Assembly (NCBI GenBank): GCA_025800365.1
Contig: JAOXRT010000148.1
Coordinates: forward strand, 62,001 to 126,000
Origin: Cellvibrionaceae bacterium
Lineage (GTDB): Bacteria; Pseudomonadota; Gammaproteobacteria; Pseudomonadales; Cellvibrionaceae
Direction: 5' to 3'
DNA: 64,000 bases
In this document: positions 18,128-27,291 of the stretch, piece by piece
How positions within the stretch are numbered: the first letter of the stretch is position 1
How the letters are laid out: each line of letters opens with the position of its first letter
The notes under the pieces: generated by a model
Database searches by the model: none
Seen by the model: the letters and a program-made list of their open reading frames with translations, nothing else
What the model was told of the DNA's origin: nothing
Program-made: the position numbers and the translations under genes

Positions 18128-18526
18128 ATGGCCAAAAAAAGAAAAGTTGAAGAGGAAGGCGGCATCGATTTAACACCCATGCTAGACGTGGTGTTTATCA
18201 TGTTGATCTTCTTTATCGTAACGGCTTCCTTTATTAAGGAAACCGGTATCGAGATTAATCGACCTGATGCGACGACTGCAGAGCAGAAGTACAAGTCGAA
18301 TATCTTGATTGCGATTAGCGACAACAATGAAATCTGGATCGACAAGAGCCGTATCGATGAGCGCCAGGTGCGTAACCGCATCGAGCAATTGCGTGCGGAA
18401 AACCCGAAAGGGGGAATTGTGGTTCAGGCGGATGACAAAGCAAGCATTGAAACCCTAACGTTGGTAGTGGATGCTGCCCGTGATCTGGGTGTCACTGACG
18501 TTGCTGTGGCGACAGAGAAGAACTAG
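18128..18526 (+). CDS. exbD: ExbD subunit
   Basis: ExbD is the single-pass partner that carries the proton-accepting aspartate within the ExbB pore. The 132-residue protein has a short basic cytoplasmic N-terminus, then DLTPMLDVVFIMLIFFIV with Asp20 in the membrane helix, equivalent to E. coli ExbD Asp25, and a periplasmic alpha/beta domain (about 45-132). It lies 68 nt after exbB and 8 nt before tonB. Confidence 0.95.
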   Translation: MAKKRKVEEEGGIDLTPMLDVVFIMLIFFIVTASFIKETGIEINRPDATTAEQKYKSNILIAISDNNEIWIDKSRIDERQVRNRIEQLRAENPKGGIVVQADDKASIETLTLVVDAARDLGVTDVAVATEKN

Positions 18527-18534
18527 GGCAAGCT

Positions 18535-19149
18535 ATGAATCCAATACGACTCATAATAGCCGGAGCCATTGCATTGGCAGTGACTTTTGGCTTGTTCGTT
18601 TTGATGCATACTTTGATCGCGGCGAATATGACAGAACCTGAAGAGGGTGAGGCGACAAAAATCGCTGATATTCATATGCCGGAAACTAAGATCGAGACCC
18701 GCTTCGAAACCGAGAAACCTGAAAAACCCGAAGAGCCGGATGAGCCACCACCAGAGATGCCTCAACCTGAATTCGATACCCCTGATGTTAGCCCAGACGC
18801 TATCAACATGGGTGCGCCGAAGGTACAAGCAAATCTAAATGTGGCTGGTGTTGGTGGCTTCTCTTCCGATGGTGAATACTTGCCTATCGTGAAGGTTCAG
18901 CCCCAGTATCCTCGTCGAGCGCTAAGCCGTGGTATTGAAGGTTATGTAATTGTTGAGTTTACCGTGACCAAGAGCGGTGCGGTTTCTAATCCGGTAGTTG
19001 TAGAGCATGTACCTGAAGGTTCCACCATCTTTGCTAAAGCAGCAATGAAGGCGGCCTTGAAGTTTAAGTACAAGCCACGGGTTGTTGACGGTGAGCCAAT
19101 TGAGGTTCCTGGTGTACGCAACAAGATATCCTTCGCCATTGCACAATAG
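18535..19149 (+). CDS. tonB: TonB energy-transducing protein
   Basis: TonB spans the periplasm and pulls on TonB-dependent receptors. The 204-residue protein has an N-terminal anchor (about 5-28), a Pro/Glu-rich spacer (about 58-90, KPEKPEEPDEPPPEMPQPE), and a C-terminal TonB domain with VQPQYPRRALSRGIEGYVIV (about 121-140) and KFKYKPRVVDGEPIEVPG. The receptor-contact YP motif is present. It is short compared with TonB1-type proteins, typical of TonB2-type systems. Confidence 0.94.
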   Translation: MNPIRLIIAGAIALAVTFGLFVLMHTLIAANMTEPEEGEATKIADIHMPETKIETRFETEKPEKPEEPDEPPPEMPQPEFDTPDVSPDAINMGAPKVQANLNVAGVGGFSSDGEYLPIVKVQPQYPRRALSRGIEGYVIVEFTVTKSGAVSNPVVVEHVPEGSTIFAKAAMKAALKFKYKPRVVDGEPIEVPGVRNKISFAIAQ

Positions 19150-19162
19150 AATGGGTAACAAC

Positions 19163-20512
19163 ATGAAAATGACGGCTGCGGCAACAAAGCTCGTCAAACA
19201 CACTCTGCTGGCGGCACCGCTTATGCTTGCCCCAGCAGTATCAAGTGTGGTGATGAAAGCTTTTAATCAAGACGCGACTTTCGGTGCGGCTTACGCTCAA
19301 GAAGCGAAGAAAAAGCCTGCCCAAAAAACGCGCAAAACACCGGCTCTTAGCCAGAAGGTGTTTAAAAAGTTAGAGGCCCCGAATGCTCTGATTAACCCTG
19401 AAAAGGGTGAGCCAGACTACCGTGGTGCTATCAAGCTTTTAAACGATATCAATATCACCAAGTTTAACCGTTACGAGAAGGCTCAGGTGTATAACCTGAA
19501 AGGCTATGCTTACTACAGCATGGAAGACTATCGTAATGCGATTAAAGAGTATAAGTTGTTACTCTCAATGAGCCCGGATATCCCTCTAGGCCTTGAAGTG
19601 CAAACTCTTTATATTGTTGGTCAGCTTCAGTTTGTATTGGAAGATACTGTTGAGGCAGAAAAAACCCTTGAAAAATGGATGGCGATTGCTCCGATTATTG
19701 GTGCCGATGCCCACGCAATGTTGGGTCAGGTTTACTACACCAATAAAAAGACCAAGAAGGCTATTGGGTCCATCAATACTGCGGTAGAGATGTACGACAA
19801 GAAGGGTAAAACGCCTAAAGAGAACTGGTTCCAGATCCTAAGTGCCCTGCACTACGATGATAATAACACTAAGAAAGTTATTGAAATCCTAGAGCGCATG
19901 GTTCGTTTGTATCCGAAAAAGACATACTGGCGCCGATTGGCCGGCATGTATGGCTTGGATAACCGCGAAAAGGATCAATTGTACGCCTATGATGCTGTGT
20001 ATCAAATGGGCGGCTTGACCAAAGAAAAAGAGCTAATGAACTTGGCGTATCTGTATATGGGTGATGATGTTCCCTATATGGCCGCAAAGATCATGAAAAA
20101 AGGCTTGGCGGATAAGATTATTGAGCCAACTTCTAAAAACCTAGAGGTTTATGCAACAGCATTGCGCATGTCTCAGGAGATTAAGAAGTCTATTCCAGTA
20201 ATGGAACAGGCGGCGTCAAAATCTGACGGTGGCGACTTGTATGCTCGCCTGGCTGGTATTTACCTAGACAGCGACAATAACAAGAAGGCCGTTGAGGTTG
20301 GTGAGAAGGCTTTGAAGAAAGGTGGTGTGAAGCGTAAAGATCAGCTTTATATTACTTTGGGCATGGCCAATGCTAACCAAAAACGCTATAGCGCAGCTAT
20401 CAAGCACTTTAAAGAGGCGGCTAAAGACAAGCGTAGCAAGAAATTTGCGAACGGTTGGATTAAGTACTGTCAAAATGAGCTTGAACGTGAGCGTAAGCTA
20501 GCCGCTTCTTAA
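19163..20512 (+). CDS. Periplasmic TPR protein of the TonB operon
   Basis: The protein of about 449 residues has a signal-like N-terminus (cleavage near AAYAQEA) and a series of tetratricopeptide repeats from about residue 85 to the end, such as AQVYNLKGYAYYSMEDYRNAIKEY (seen in two parts) and LYITLGMANANQKRYSAAIKHFKEA. Such proteins end TtpC-type operons and are assumed to assist the complex or link it to receptors. ATG 19163 is chosen; ATG 19151, directly after the tonB stop, is possible. A strong terminator follows, so this is the last gene of the operon. Confidence 0.85.
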   Translation: MKMTAAATKLVKHTLLAAPLMLAPAVSSVVMKAFNQDATFGAAYAQEAKKKPAQKTRKTPALSQKVFKKLEAPNALINPEKGEPDYRGAIKLLNDINITKFNRYEKAQVYNLKGYAYYSMEDYRNAIKEYKLLLSMSPDIPLGLEVQTLYIVGQLQFVLEDTVEAEKTLEKWMAIAPIIGADAHAMLGQVYYTNKKTKKAIGSINTAVEMYDKKGKTPKENWFQILSALHYDDNNTKKVIEILERMVRLYPKKTYWRRLAGMYGLDNREKDQLYAYDAVYQMGGLTKEKELMNLAYLYMGDDVPYMAAKIMKKGLADKIIEPTSKNLEVYATALRMSQEIKKSIPVMEQAASKSDGGDLYARLAGIYLDSDNNKKAVEVGEKALKKGGVKRKDQLYITLGMANANQKRYSAAIKHFKEAAKDKRSKKFANGWIKYCQNELERERKLAAS

Positions 20513-20525
20513 GCTGTTAGTTAAA

Positions 20526-20564
20526 GCCACAAAAAAAGCCGCTATATGCGGCTTTTTTTGTGGC
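20526..20564. terminator. Strong bidirectional terminator closing the TonB operon
   Basis: A perfect 17-bp inverted repeat joins GCCACAAAAAAAGCCGC (20526-20542) to its complement (20548-20564) across a 5-nt loop, with seven T and seven A residues inside the arms. It separates the TonB operon from convergent rppH. Confidence 0.96.
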
Positions 20565-20613
20565 CGTTGCACCTTTGAATATCAGCAGCAATTTGGCGCA
20601 GGATCAGTAAAGC

Positions 20614-21108
20614 TTAACGACCATTCTCTTCCAGCGCTGTATGTCTAGGTGCAAGCTCTTTCAAAGCGCGACGATAGACTTCTTGTTTAAAGGAAACGAC
20701 TTTGCCAATTGGGTACCAATAATTAACCCATTTCCAATGATCAAATTCCGCACTGCCAATTTTATTAAGGCAAACTTTACTTTCATCACAGAGCATACGC
20801 AGCAAATACCACTTTTGCTTTTGGCCGATACATAAAGGGTTAGAGTGTCTACGGATTAGGCGCTTTGGAAGGCGATAGCGCAGCCAGCCGCGTGTTACTG
20901 CGAGTATTTCGACATCCGACTTCTCTAGGCCAACCTCTTCGTATAACTCACGATAAAGTGCTTGCTCTGGGGACTCGTTGTCGTCTATCCCGCCTTGGGG
21001 GAATTGCCAGGCGTCTTGACCACCAATTCGGCGCGCCCAAAGGGCCTGACCTTTATCATTACAAATTATGATCCCAACATTGGGACGAAAACCATCTGCG
21101 TCTATCAA
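20614..21108 (-). CDS. rppH: RNA pyrophosphohydrolase RppH (Nudix)
   Basis: RppH removes pyrophosphate from 5'-triphosphate mRNA ends and so starts 5'-dependent decay. The 164-residue protein begins with the conserved [12 protein letters not shown] and contains the Nudix box [23 protein letters not shown] (about residues 39-61) with the metal-binding REL-EE core. Length matches the family. It is divergent from the HAD phosphatase gene, a neighbour relationship also known in Pseudomonas. Confidence 0.96.
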   Translation of the reverse strand: MIDADGFRPNVGIIICNDKGQALWARRIGGQDAWQFPQGGIDDNESPEQALYRELYEEVGLEKSDVEILAVTRGWLRYRLPKRLIRRHSNPLCIGQKQKWYLLRMLCDESKVCLNKIGSAEFDHWKWVNYWYPIGKVVSFKQEVYRRALKELAPRHTALEENGR

Positions 21109-21317
21109 GGATTGCTCCAGGGGTGGCTATAAACGCGATCAAGAGCAGGGCACGGAGGTACATTTTGCTGATCTGCGTAGCAGCCTCAAAAATTTAATTA
21201 CCAACATTGTTTCATAAGTTTGACATTAGGGCCATAAGTTGAGGTAAATTTACTGTGCCTACTAGAATGCTTTTACCCTACAATAGAGCCTTTCTACACT
21301 ATATAGAGAGCGGTACC

Positions 21318-21971
21318 ATGACCCTTGCGCTATTTGATCTTGATAACACCTTGATTTGTGACGACAGTGATAATTTATGGGGTGAGTTTCTCGTAGAGGA
21401 AGGTTTAGTAGATGCTGCGGAATACGGTGCAAAAAATGAAAGGTTCTATCAAGACTATAAGCGCGGCGAATTAGATATTTATTCCTATTTAAAGTTTGTT
21501 GCTAGCGGTATTAACTCTATTGAGCCTTCCGAGCGTGAATCTACAAGATCCAAGTTTATGGAAGAAAAAATAAAAAAGGTAATGTTACCCAAGGCTGAGG
21601 CTCTCTTGGATGAGCATAGGAAGCAGGGACACACCATTATGGTGATTACCGCGACTAGCAGCTATATCACCCAGCCCATTGTTAATGCCTTGGGTATTGA
21701 GCTGCTACTGGCTCCAGAACTGGAGCAAGAAGGCGACTACTTTACTGGCGGGGTTATTTCAACGCCAACTTTTCAGCAAGGAAAAGTAGAGAGGCTTGAA
21801 ACTTGGCTAGCCCAAAATAATGAATCAATGTCAGGTGCCTATTTCTATTCCGACTCCCACAATGACTTGCCCCTGCTAAAGGTGGTCGATAACCCTATTG
21901 CTGTAGATCCAGATGAAAAGCTCAAAAAGTATTGCGACGAAAATAATGTTCCGGTGATCAGTCTACGATGA
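21318..21971 (+). CDS. HAD-IB family phosphatase (SerB-like)
   Basis: The 217-residue hydrolase has the HAD nucleophile motif FDLDNTL with Asp7 and Asp9, motif II in VITATSS, and motif III/IV in SDSHNDLPLL (about 191-200). The subfamily is HAD-IB, which includes phosphoserine phosphatase-like and polar-lipid phosphatases; the substrate is unknown. GAGAG at 21306-21310 supports ATG 21318. The stop overlaps the next start (ATGA at 21968-21971), so it is coupled to the imelysin-like gene. Confidence 0.9.
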   Translation: MTLALFDLDNTLICDDSDNLWGEFLVEEGLVDAAEYGAKNERFYQDYKRGELDIYSYLKFVASGINSIEPSERESTRSKFMEEKIKKVMLPKAEALLDEHRKQGHTIMVITATSSYITQPIVNALGIELLLAPELEQEGDYFTGGVISTPTFQQGKVERLETWLAQNNESMSGAYFYSDSHNDLPLLKVVDNPIAVDPDEKLKKYCDENNVPVISLR

Positions 21972-23065
21972 AAAAAAGGAATTCGGTACATTCATTGCCA
22001 TCATCACCTTTTCTGATTGTACTTTTGGCTTTGCAGTTTTGCTTGCTAGGATGCAATGAAGTTCCAGAGCAGGTGCAGGATGAAGCAATACCAGAGACAA
22101 AAACGGAAAGCTTGCTACTGAGCCAGGATGACGAACTAAAGCTAAAGAAACTGGTAGCTGAATATTGGAAGGCTATAAGGGTGTCGGCTTCAGAAAATAG
22201 GCAGAAGCTTAGCATTCTAAATGAGCTGGTTGATGACTTTCTGAGTAATCCCAGCGAAGAGTCGCTGATGGCCGTAAAAGAGCAGTGGTTAGAGAGCTAT
22301 CTTTCATATCAAGCGTTGGCCACTGCAGCTCAGTTTCATCAGTCGATGCCTAACGTATATGCTGAGCAGCGCAACATCTGGTTGGCGATTGATCCATATC
22401 CAATTGCTGTTGGTTATATAGATGATTTTGGTCCCTATAAAGGGGTGGGGGTTGTTAACGATTTGCTTGTTGAGATAAATGAATCTTCGATTCGTTCGCA
22501 GCACGCGATAACCGATACAAGTGAAGCAATACTGGGCTATTTGCCATTAGCCTTCTTACTCTGGGGCGACAATATATCAAATGCAGCGCGTGTAAATGAT
22601 TATAAAATTAATGGAAACCAAAACACCCAAAGAAGGCGGCAGTTACTAGAGATAGTGAGTACGGCTTTGGCAAATGATGTAAAGGTCCTAGAGCAATGGT
22701 TATCAGACACTGGTCAAATTGATGTGCTCTTTTATCGCCTTCCGGTGTTGGCGCAAATTGAACTTATAAAAAGATCAAGCGCTGTATTCGCCGAGCAAAG
22801 AATTCTTGCTGTACTGCAAGACGAAGCTAAAGATGATTGGCGGCCAAATAAAATATGGTCGAAGGTTTTGTCAGTACAAGTAGGGCAACTAAATGAAAAT
22901 ATTGAATTGCTAAAAACTGCAAACGCAATAGCGCTAGATATCTCAGTGGAAGCTATCGAGAGTACTGCTGCGTCTCCAGTTCTAAAAAGTAATGTAATTT
23001 CAGAAAATCAGAATGCCAAGCTTATTGAAAGCTTAGAGCGGCTAATTGAAGAAGCTAAGAATTAG
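21968..23065 (+). CDS. Imelysin-like (M75 family) lipoprotein with degenerate motif
   Basis: The 365-residue protein has a lipobox (LLGC) with Cys29 and a helical body resembling imelysin-like proteins of iron-related systems: EQWLESYLSYQALA (about 105-118) and HAITDTSEAILGYLPLAFLLWG (around 179-200). In typical members the last segment reads GxHxxE; here positions 192 and 195 are Leu and Ala, so the presumed metal-binding His and Glu are absent. It could be a divergent structural member. The family call is moderate. It is translationally coupled to the HAD phosphatase gene. Confidence 0.6.
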   Translation: MKKRNSVHSLPSSPFLIVLLALQFCLLGCNEVPEQVQDEAIPETKTESLLLSQDDELKLKKLVAEYWKAIRVSASENRQKLSILNELVDDFLSNPSEESLMAVKEQWLESYLSYQALATAAQFHQSMPNVYAEQRNIWLAIDPYPIAVGYIDDFGPYKGVGVVNDLLVEINESSIRSQHAITDTSEAILGYLPLAFLLWGDNISNAARVNDYKINGNQNTQRRRQLLEIVSTALANDVKVLEQWLSDTGQIDVLFYRLPVLAQIELIKRSSAVFAEQRILAVLQDEAKDDWRPNKIWSKVLSVQVGQLNENIELLKTANAIALDISVEAIESTAASPVLKSNVISENQNAKLIESLERLIEEAKN

Positions 23066-23094
23066 GCTCGATCCGTAATATTATCGTCGAGCCT
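23064..23094. terminator. Hairpin between convergent genes
   Basis: AGGCTCGA (23064-23071) pairs with TCGAGCCT (23087-23094), with a central TAATATTA that can pair further. It sits between the imelysin-like gene and rlmI, which converge. There is no long T-run, so efficiency is uncertain. Confidence 0.5.
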
Positions 23095-23108
23095 CAATTC
23101 AAAGCGAC

Positions 23109-24299
23109 TTAGGGTAGGTAAACCCTGGCAAAGACCGCTTTTAAGTAATCGGTCTCAGCAATAGATGGGTGAACTGGATGGTCAGCACCTTGACCACCTT
23201 GATGAAGAATTTGGCAGTGGCGTTCTAAATGGCGAGCTGAAGCGCGAACAATATCGTTCAAACGATCTTTAGCTAAATGCATGGAGCAGGAGCCCGACAC
23301 CAAAATGCCATCTTTACCCAGCAGCCTCATGCCTAGCTCGTTAATGTGTCGATAAGCGGCTTCACCTGATTTCTGATCTTTTCGCTTTTTAATAAACGCT
23401 GGAGGATCAAGGACAACAATATCGAAACGTTCCTGAGACTGAATTAATTGTTTTAATACTTCAATGGCCTTGCCGTGGATAGTAGATACCTTATCTTCTA
23501 GGCCATTGATAGCTGCGTTTTCGGCTACCCAGTCAAGAGCTGATTCTGAAGCATCAACGCATACAACTTCACTTGCTCCGGCAAAAGCGGCCTGAACTCC
23601 CCATCCGCCAACATAGCTGAATACATCGAGCACCCGTTTGCCAGGTGACAGACGCTGTAGCAGTGCACGATTTTCTCGGTGGTCATAGAACCAGCCGGTC
23701 TTTTGACCATAGGCAATTGGCGCTATGAAGCGACAGCCGTTTTCTTCCATCTCAACGGCTTCGGGAATATCCCCGACTGTGTCGACTGACTCAGGAAGGT
23801 TTTCCAGCTTTCTGGCGCTATGATCATTACGCAATAAAATGGCTTCTGGCTTTAAAACTTTTTGTAAGGCGTCCACGATTTCTTGCTGTAGCAGATCCAT
23901 CCCGGCGGTAGAAATTTGCACCACCAAATAATCACCGAAGCGATCAACGACCAAGCCAGGCAGCAGGTCGCTGTCTCCATAAACTAGACGGTAGTATGGC
24001 TTGGGGTAGGCTAGCTCTCTGAGTGATAAAGCTTGTTTAATGCGGTGGACCAATAAGGATTTATCTAAGGGGTATTTTTTTTGACGGCTGACCATGCGTG
24101 CGCAAATAAGCCCTTGCGGATTCATAGTGGCTAGCCCTAGTGACTTACCGCCATTGCTAAGTACTTCCACCTGCTGGCCTGAACTGAATCCGTTTAAAGG
24201 ACTTAGTTGGCTATTCACTTCGTTTGAGTAGATCCACAGATGACCCTGTTTAAGGCGTCGGTCGGCGTTGGATTTGAGGTGTAGCGGAGCAAAGGACAT
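23109..24299 (-). CDS. rlmI: 23S rRNA (cytosine-C5)-methyltransferase RlmI
   Basis: RlmI methylates C1962 of 23S rRNA using SAM. The 396-residue protein has an N-terminal PUA domain (about 1-75, with RLKQGHLWIYSNEV), a central beta-hairpin region with LLRNDHSARKLENL, and a Rossmann methyltransferase domain with VLDVFSYVGGWGVQAAFAGA (about 220-239) and the catalytic motif VVLDPPAFIKKRKDQ. Length agrees with E. coli RlmI (396). Confidence 0.94.
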   Translation of the reverse strand: MSFAPLHLKSNADRRLKQGHLWIYSNEVNSQLSPLNGFSSGQQVEVLSNGGKSLGLATMNPQGLICARMVSRQKKYPLDKSLLVHRIKQALSLRELAYPKPYYRLVYGDSDLLPGLVVDRFGDYLVVQISTAGMDLLQQEIVDALQKVLKPEAILLRNDHSARKLENLPESVDTVGDIPEAVEMEENGCRFIAPIAYGQKTGWFYDHRENRALLQRLSPGKRVLDVFSYVGGWGVQAAFAGASEVVCVDASESALDWVAENAAINGLEDKVSTIHGKAIEVLKQLIQSQERFDIVVLDPPAFIKKRKDQKSGEAAYRHINELGMRLLGKDGILVSGSCSMHLAKDRLNDIVRASARHLERHCQILHQGGQGADHPVHPSIAETDYLKAVFARVYLP

Positions 24300-24389
24300 G
24301 GTGGTACCTAGAAAAAAGCCCTATTATAAAGCCCGCCTAGGACCCCTTGCTAGCTTTTATCATCTTTTAAGCCAGCAAGTAGGCTATCG

Positions 24390-25103
24390 CTATCGATAAC
24401 TGATAAAGTCTGTTGATCCGCTGATTGCATTCAGAAATTGATGCTCATTAAAGCTTGATAAGCTAATGTCATGTTGATTATGGACCAGGCGAGTGACAGA
24501 GGCATTGATCACTGGCTCAAAAAGCCCATAAACTTTATCTGCACCAAGGCCCATAACGATAGCGCTTACTGCGGCTATTACGCCGCCGGAGGTAAATACC
24601 GCCGCGCTTTGGCCACTGCTATTTTGTTGCATTACAGCGCCTAAGCCTGACTCAAAGCGGCTCCTTGCCTGTGGCCAAGACTCTAAAGTAGAGCTCTGGG
24701 GCTCCTCTAAAATCCAGTACTGAAAAACGGCCCTTAAGATTTTTTGAAAGCTCTTTTTGTCAACCATCATGTTTTCAGCGTCCTTTGCTAAATCTGGATA
24801 TTGTTTAAGAATGGCAGGTAGTAGCTCTTCTACCTGAGCATGATTGTCAAATTCATTCCAATTGGCATCGATGGTAAGGCTAGGTAGTTCAACAGCAGCT
24901 GCACGATAAACATCAATAAGTGCTTGAGCCGTTTGTTGTTGACGGGCTAGGGTACCACTGTAAAGGCCGTGAAACTGCTGTTCTTGTTGTAAGAAGTGCT
25001 CACCTAATAGTTTGCCTTGTTGGTATCCTAGCTCTGATAATTGGTCGTAATTATCGGTACCAAATGAGGCTTGGCCGTGCCTAACCAGAAAGATTTCTGC
25101 CAT
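24390..25103 (-). CDS. Histidine phosphatase family protein (phosphoglycerate mutase-like)
   Basis: The 237-residue protein carries the catalytic RHG motif at its start (MAEIFLVRHGQASFG, His9). A second conserved core is TSGGVIAAVSAIVMG, although the usual second catalytic His (S/T-H-G-G) is replaced by SGG here; the pattern TSGGV is common in this subfamily. ATG 25103 is supported by GGAG seven nt upstream; the frame stays open further upstream but without an RBS. The substrate is unknown, most likely a small phosphomonoester. Confidence 0.85.
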   Translation of the reverse strand: MAEIFLVRHGQASFGTDNYDQLSELGYQQGKLLGEHFLQQEQQFHGLYSGTLARQQQTAQALIDVYRAAAVELPSLTIDANWNEFDNHAQVEELLPAILKQYPDLAKDAENMMVDKKSFQKILRAVFQYWILEEPQSSTLESWPQARSRFESGLGAVMQQNSSGQSAAVFTSGGVIAAVSAIVMGLGADKVYGLFEPVINASVTRLVHNQHDISLSSFNEHQFLNAISGSTDFISYR

Positions 25104-25370
25104 GTTAACTCCGTAAAAATGGAAACCGCCTAGAGTATTTAAACTATGCATTATAGTCAGCATGAGCTGCTTTCGTCTTAACATTTAGGTGATTTCCGTT
25201 GCTTTGTTAGGCGCTAGTGGTGTGCTGTCATTTTTCGCTTGTAAAGATGTGCTTTCAGCCTTGGCAGATAGGGGAAAAAAGGGCAGTCTAGGTCCCATGA
25301 AAAATGGTGAATATTGCCGTCTCAAAGCAGTCTGCCATTTTACACATACAGTTAAATACAGGAGCAAGTG

Positions 25371-26795
25371 ATGGAAACCCTTAATTTTTATATAAATGGT
25401 GAATGGGTAGAGCCAAATGAGCTGAAAACTTTAGAGGTTATCAACCCTGCCAATGAAGAAAGCTGTGGTCGTATAGCTCTGGGTAATGAGCAAGATGTAA
25501 ATGCCGCAGTAGCGGCGGCCAAGGCGGCTTTCCCTGCTTTCTCCCAGACTAGCCGCGAAGAGCGTATTGCTTTGCTAGAGAAAATTCTTGCTGGGCTTGC
25601 TGCACGCCAAGAAGATCTAGCACAAGCCATCACCGCTGAGATGGGGGCGCCAGCTTGGCTATCTAAAATGGCCCAATCAGCCATGGGTGCAGCGCATTTT
25701 AATGAAACCTTGCAGTTGCTGAAGGATTACGAATTTGAAAGTAATCGTGGCAGCACTCGCTTGCGCAAAGAGCCTATTGGAGTTTGTGCGTTAATTACAC
25801 CATGGAATTGGCCGCTGAATCAGATTGCCTGTAAAGTTGCTCCGGCTATCGCCGCTGGTTGTACAATGGTGCTTAAGCCTTCCGAGATCGCGCCTTTCGA
25901 TGCTGCGATTTTTACTGAAGTATTGCATGAGGCTGGCGTACCGGCTGGTGTGTTTAATATGGTTAATGGTGACGGACCTGGTGTAGGTGCGCCGCTATCA
26001 AGTCATCCCGATGTGGATATGGTTTCTTTTACCGGCTCTACCCGTGCAGGTCGTTTAATTTCAAAAGCTGCTGCCGATGACATCAAGCGAGTATCCCTAG
26101 AGTTAGGCGGCAAATCTGCGAACATTATTTTGCCGACGGCCAATTTAGAAAAAGCAGTTTCTAAAGGCGTGCAAAGCATGATGATGAATTCAGGACAATC
26201 CTGTAATGCGCCATCCAGAATGCTAGTACCTGCTGAAAAACATGCTGAGGCTGTCGCCATTGCTAAGCAAACAGCGGAAGCGCTTTCGGTGAACGATCCT
26301 TATGCTGAAGGTGTTTACCTTGGTCCGGTTTCTTCTGATGTTCAATATCAAAAAATTCAGGCCTTAATCCAACAGGGCATCGATGAGGGTGCAGAGCTTG
26401 TTGTGGGCGGCACAGGAAAGCCTGAAGGCCTAGAGCAAGGTTACTATGTGAAGCCAACAGTTTTTGCTAACGCCAATAATCAAATGACAATTGCACGCGA
26501 AGAAATCTTCGGGCCGGTGCTCACCATGATTCCATACGGCTCTGTCGAAGAAGCTGTGGAAGTTGCCAATGATACTCCTTATGGTTTATCCGGCTATGTC
26601 TACGGTGAGACTTTAGAGGAGGCGGCCAATGTTGCTAATCAATTGCGCACTGGTAATGTTCATCTGAATGGCGCAGGTGCAGATACCAAAGGACCTTTTG
26701 GTGGCTACAAGCAATCAGGTAATGGTCGCGAGTGGGGTGAGTTTGGTCTAGAGGAATTTTTAGAGGTTAAAGCTGTATTTGGTGCAAATCAGTAG
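25371..26795 (+). CDS. NAD(P)-dependent aldehyde dehydrogenase
   Basis: The 474-residue enzyme oxidises an aldehyde to its acid. It shows TPWNWPLNQIACKVAPAIAAG (in part, about 142-160), KPSEIAPFDA, the NAD-binding FTGSTRAGR, the general base Glu in LELGGKSANI (about 244-253), and the nucleophile Cys in NSGQSCNAPSR (about 277-287). EEIFGPVLT and the C-terminal KQSGNGREWG motif are also present. AGGAG at 25360-25364 favours ATG 25371 over GTG 25368. The substrate range cannot be inferred. Confidence 0.93.
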   Translation: METLNFYINGEWVEPNELKTLEVINPANEESCGRIALGNEQDVNAAVAAAKAAFPAFSQTSREERIALLEKILAGLAARQEDLAQAITAEMGAPAWLSKMAQSAMGAAHFNETLQLLKDYEFESNRGSTRLRKEPIGVCALITPWNWPLNQIACKVAPAIAAGCTMVLKPSEIAPFDAAIFTEVLHEAGVPAGVFNMVNGDGPGVGAPLSSHPDVDMVSFTGSTRAGRLISKAAADDIKRVSLELGGKSANIILPTANLEKAVSKGVQSMMMNSGQSCNAPSRMLVPAEKHAEAVAIAKQTAEALSVNDPYAEGVYLGPVSSDVQYQKIQALIQQGIDEGAELVVGGTGKPEGLEQGYYVKPTVFANANNQMTIAREEIFGPVLTMIPYGSVEEAVEVANDTPYGLSGYVYGETLEEAANVANQLRTGNVHLNGAGADTKGPFGGYKQSGNGREWGEFGLEEFLEVKAVFGANQ

Positions 26796-26809
26796 CTTGG
26801 CTATAGATT

Positions 26810-26837
26810 TAGGAGCCCAGTACTGTCTGGGCTCCTA
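26810..26837 (+). terminator. 11-bp hairpin after aldehyde dehydrogenase gene
   Basis: TAGGAGCCCAG (26810-26820) and CTGGGCTCCTA (26827-26837) form a perfect stem with a 6-nt loop 15 nt past the stop. The downstream tract is only weakly T-rich. Confidence 0.65.
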
Positions 26838-26910
26838 GTTATTAGCGCTAATTTCAATCAGTGATTCTGATTTTTTAAGTTCCACTGTACTAAAATCAGT
26901 ATAAAGTACA

Positions 26911-26940
26911 GGCTGTGTCCTGCATGGTGCAGCCTTTTTT
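26911..26940 (+). terminator. Second terminator-like hairpin with T6
   Basis: GGCTG (26911-26915) pairs with CAGCC (26930-26934) and runs into TTTTTT (26935-26940). It lies about 145 nt after the aldehyde dehydrogenase stop, so it may be a back-up terminator or the end of a small RNA. Confidence 0.5.
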
Positions 26941-27291
26941 AATGCTTTTTAATGGATCTCTTGGATGGGCATTTTATTTATAAACGTTACTTTATAAATG
27001 CCATTCGTTTTTATTAACTGTCTTTAATATTTCATCTCTTCTAACTCGTCATTTTTTTAATTTATCCTAAGTAATTCTGATCGAAGAGTTTCACTAACCC
27101 AGCCATTGCTTTCCTCGCTACTCCTAATCTTGACCGCTACTTTTAGCTCCTATAAATTCGCGCTAACTTAAAAATCAGGGAAGATATAAATCCAGAATAA
27201 GGTGAATAATAAAATTCTATCTGTCGTATCGAGCAGATAGAGAAGGTGGTCTTGGGCTTCTATCCGTGATTTAAGAAGGGTTGAGCACTAC

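Larger units (their letters stand above)
26796..27291. other. AT-rich intergenic region with two hairpins
   Basis: This stretch of about 496 nt has no convincing gene. It holds an 11-bp hairpin after the aldehyde dehydrogenase gene (26810-26837) and a terminator-like element at 26911-26940 (GGCTG...CAGCC followed by six T). The remainder is AT-rich and provides room for the promoter of the secreted protein gene at 27292. A short transcript ending at 26940 would be possible but is not shown. Confidence 0.6.

Noticed and set aside
25185..25370. Two mirror-image 60-residue open frames upstream of the aldehyde dehydrogenase gene
   Set aside because: Neither has an RBS or recognisable composition. 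The plus-strand frame runs into the dehydrogenase start and the region is better explained as promoter space between divergent genes.
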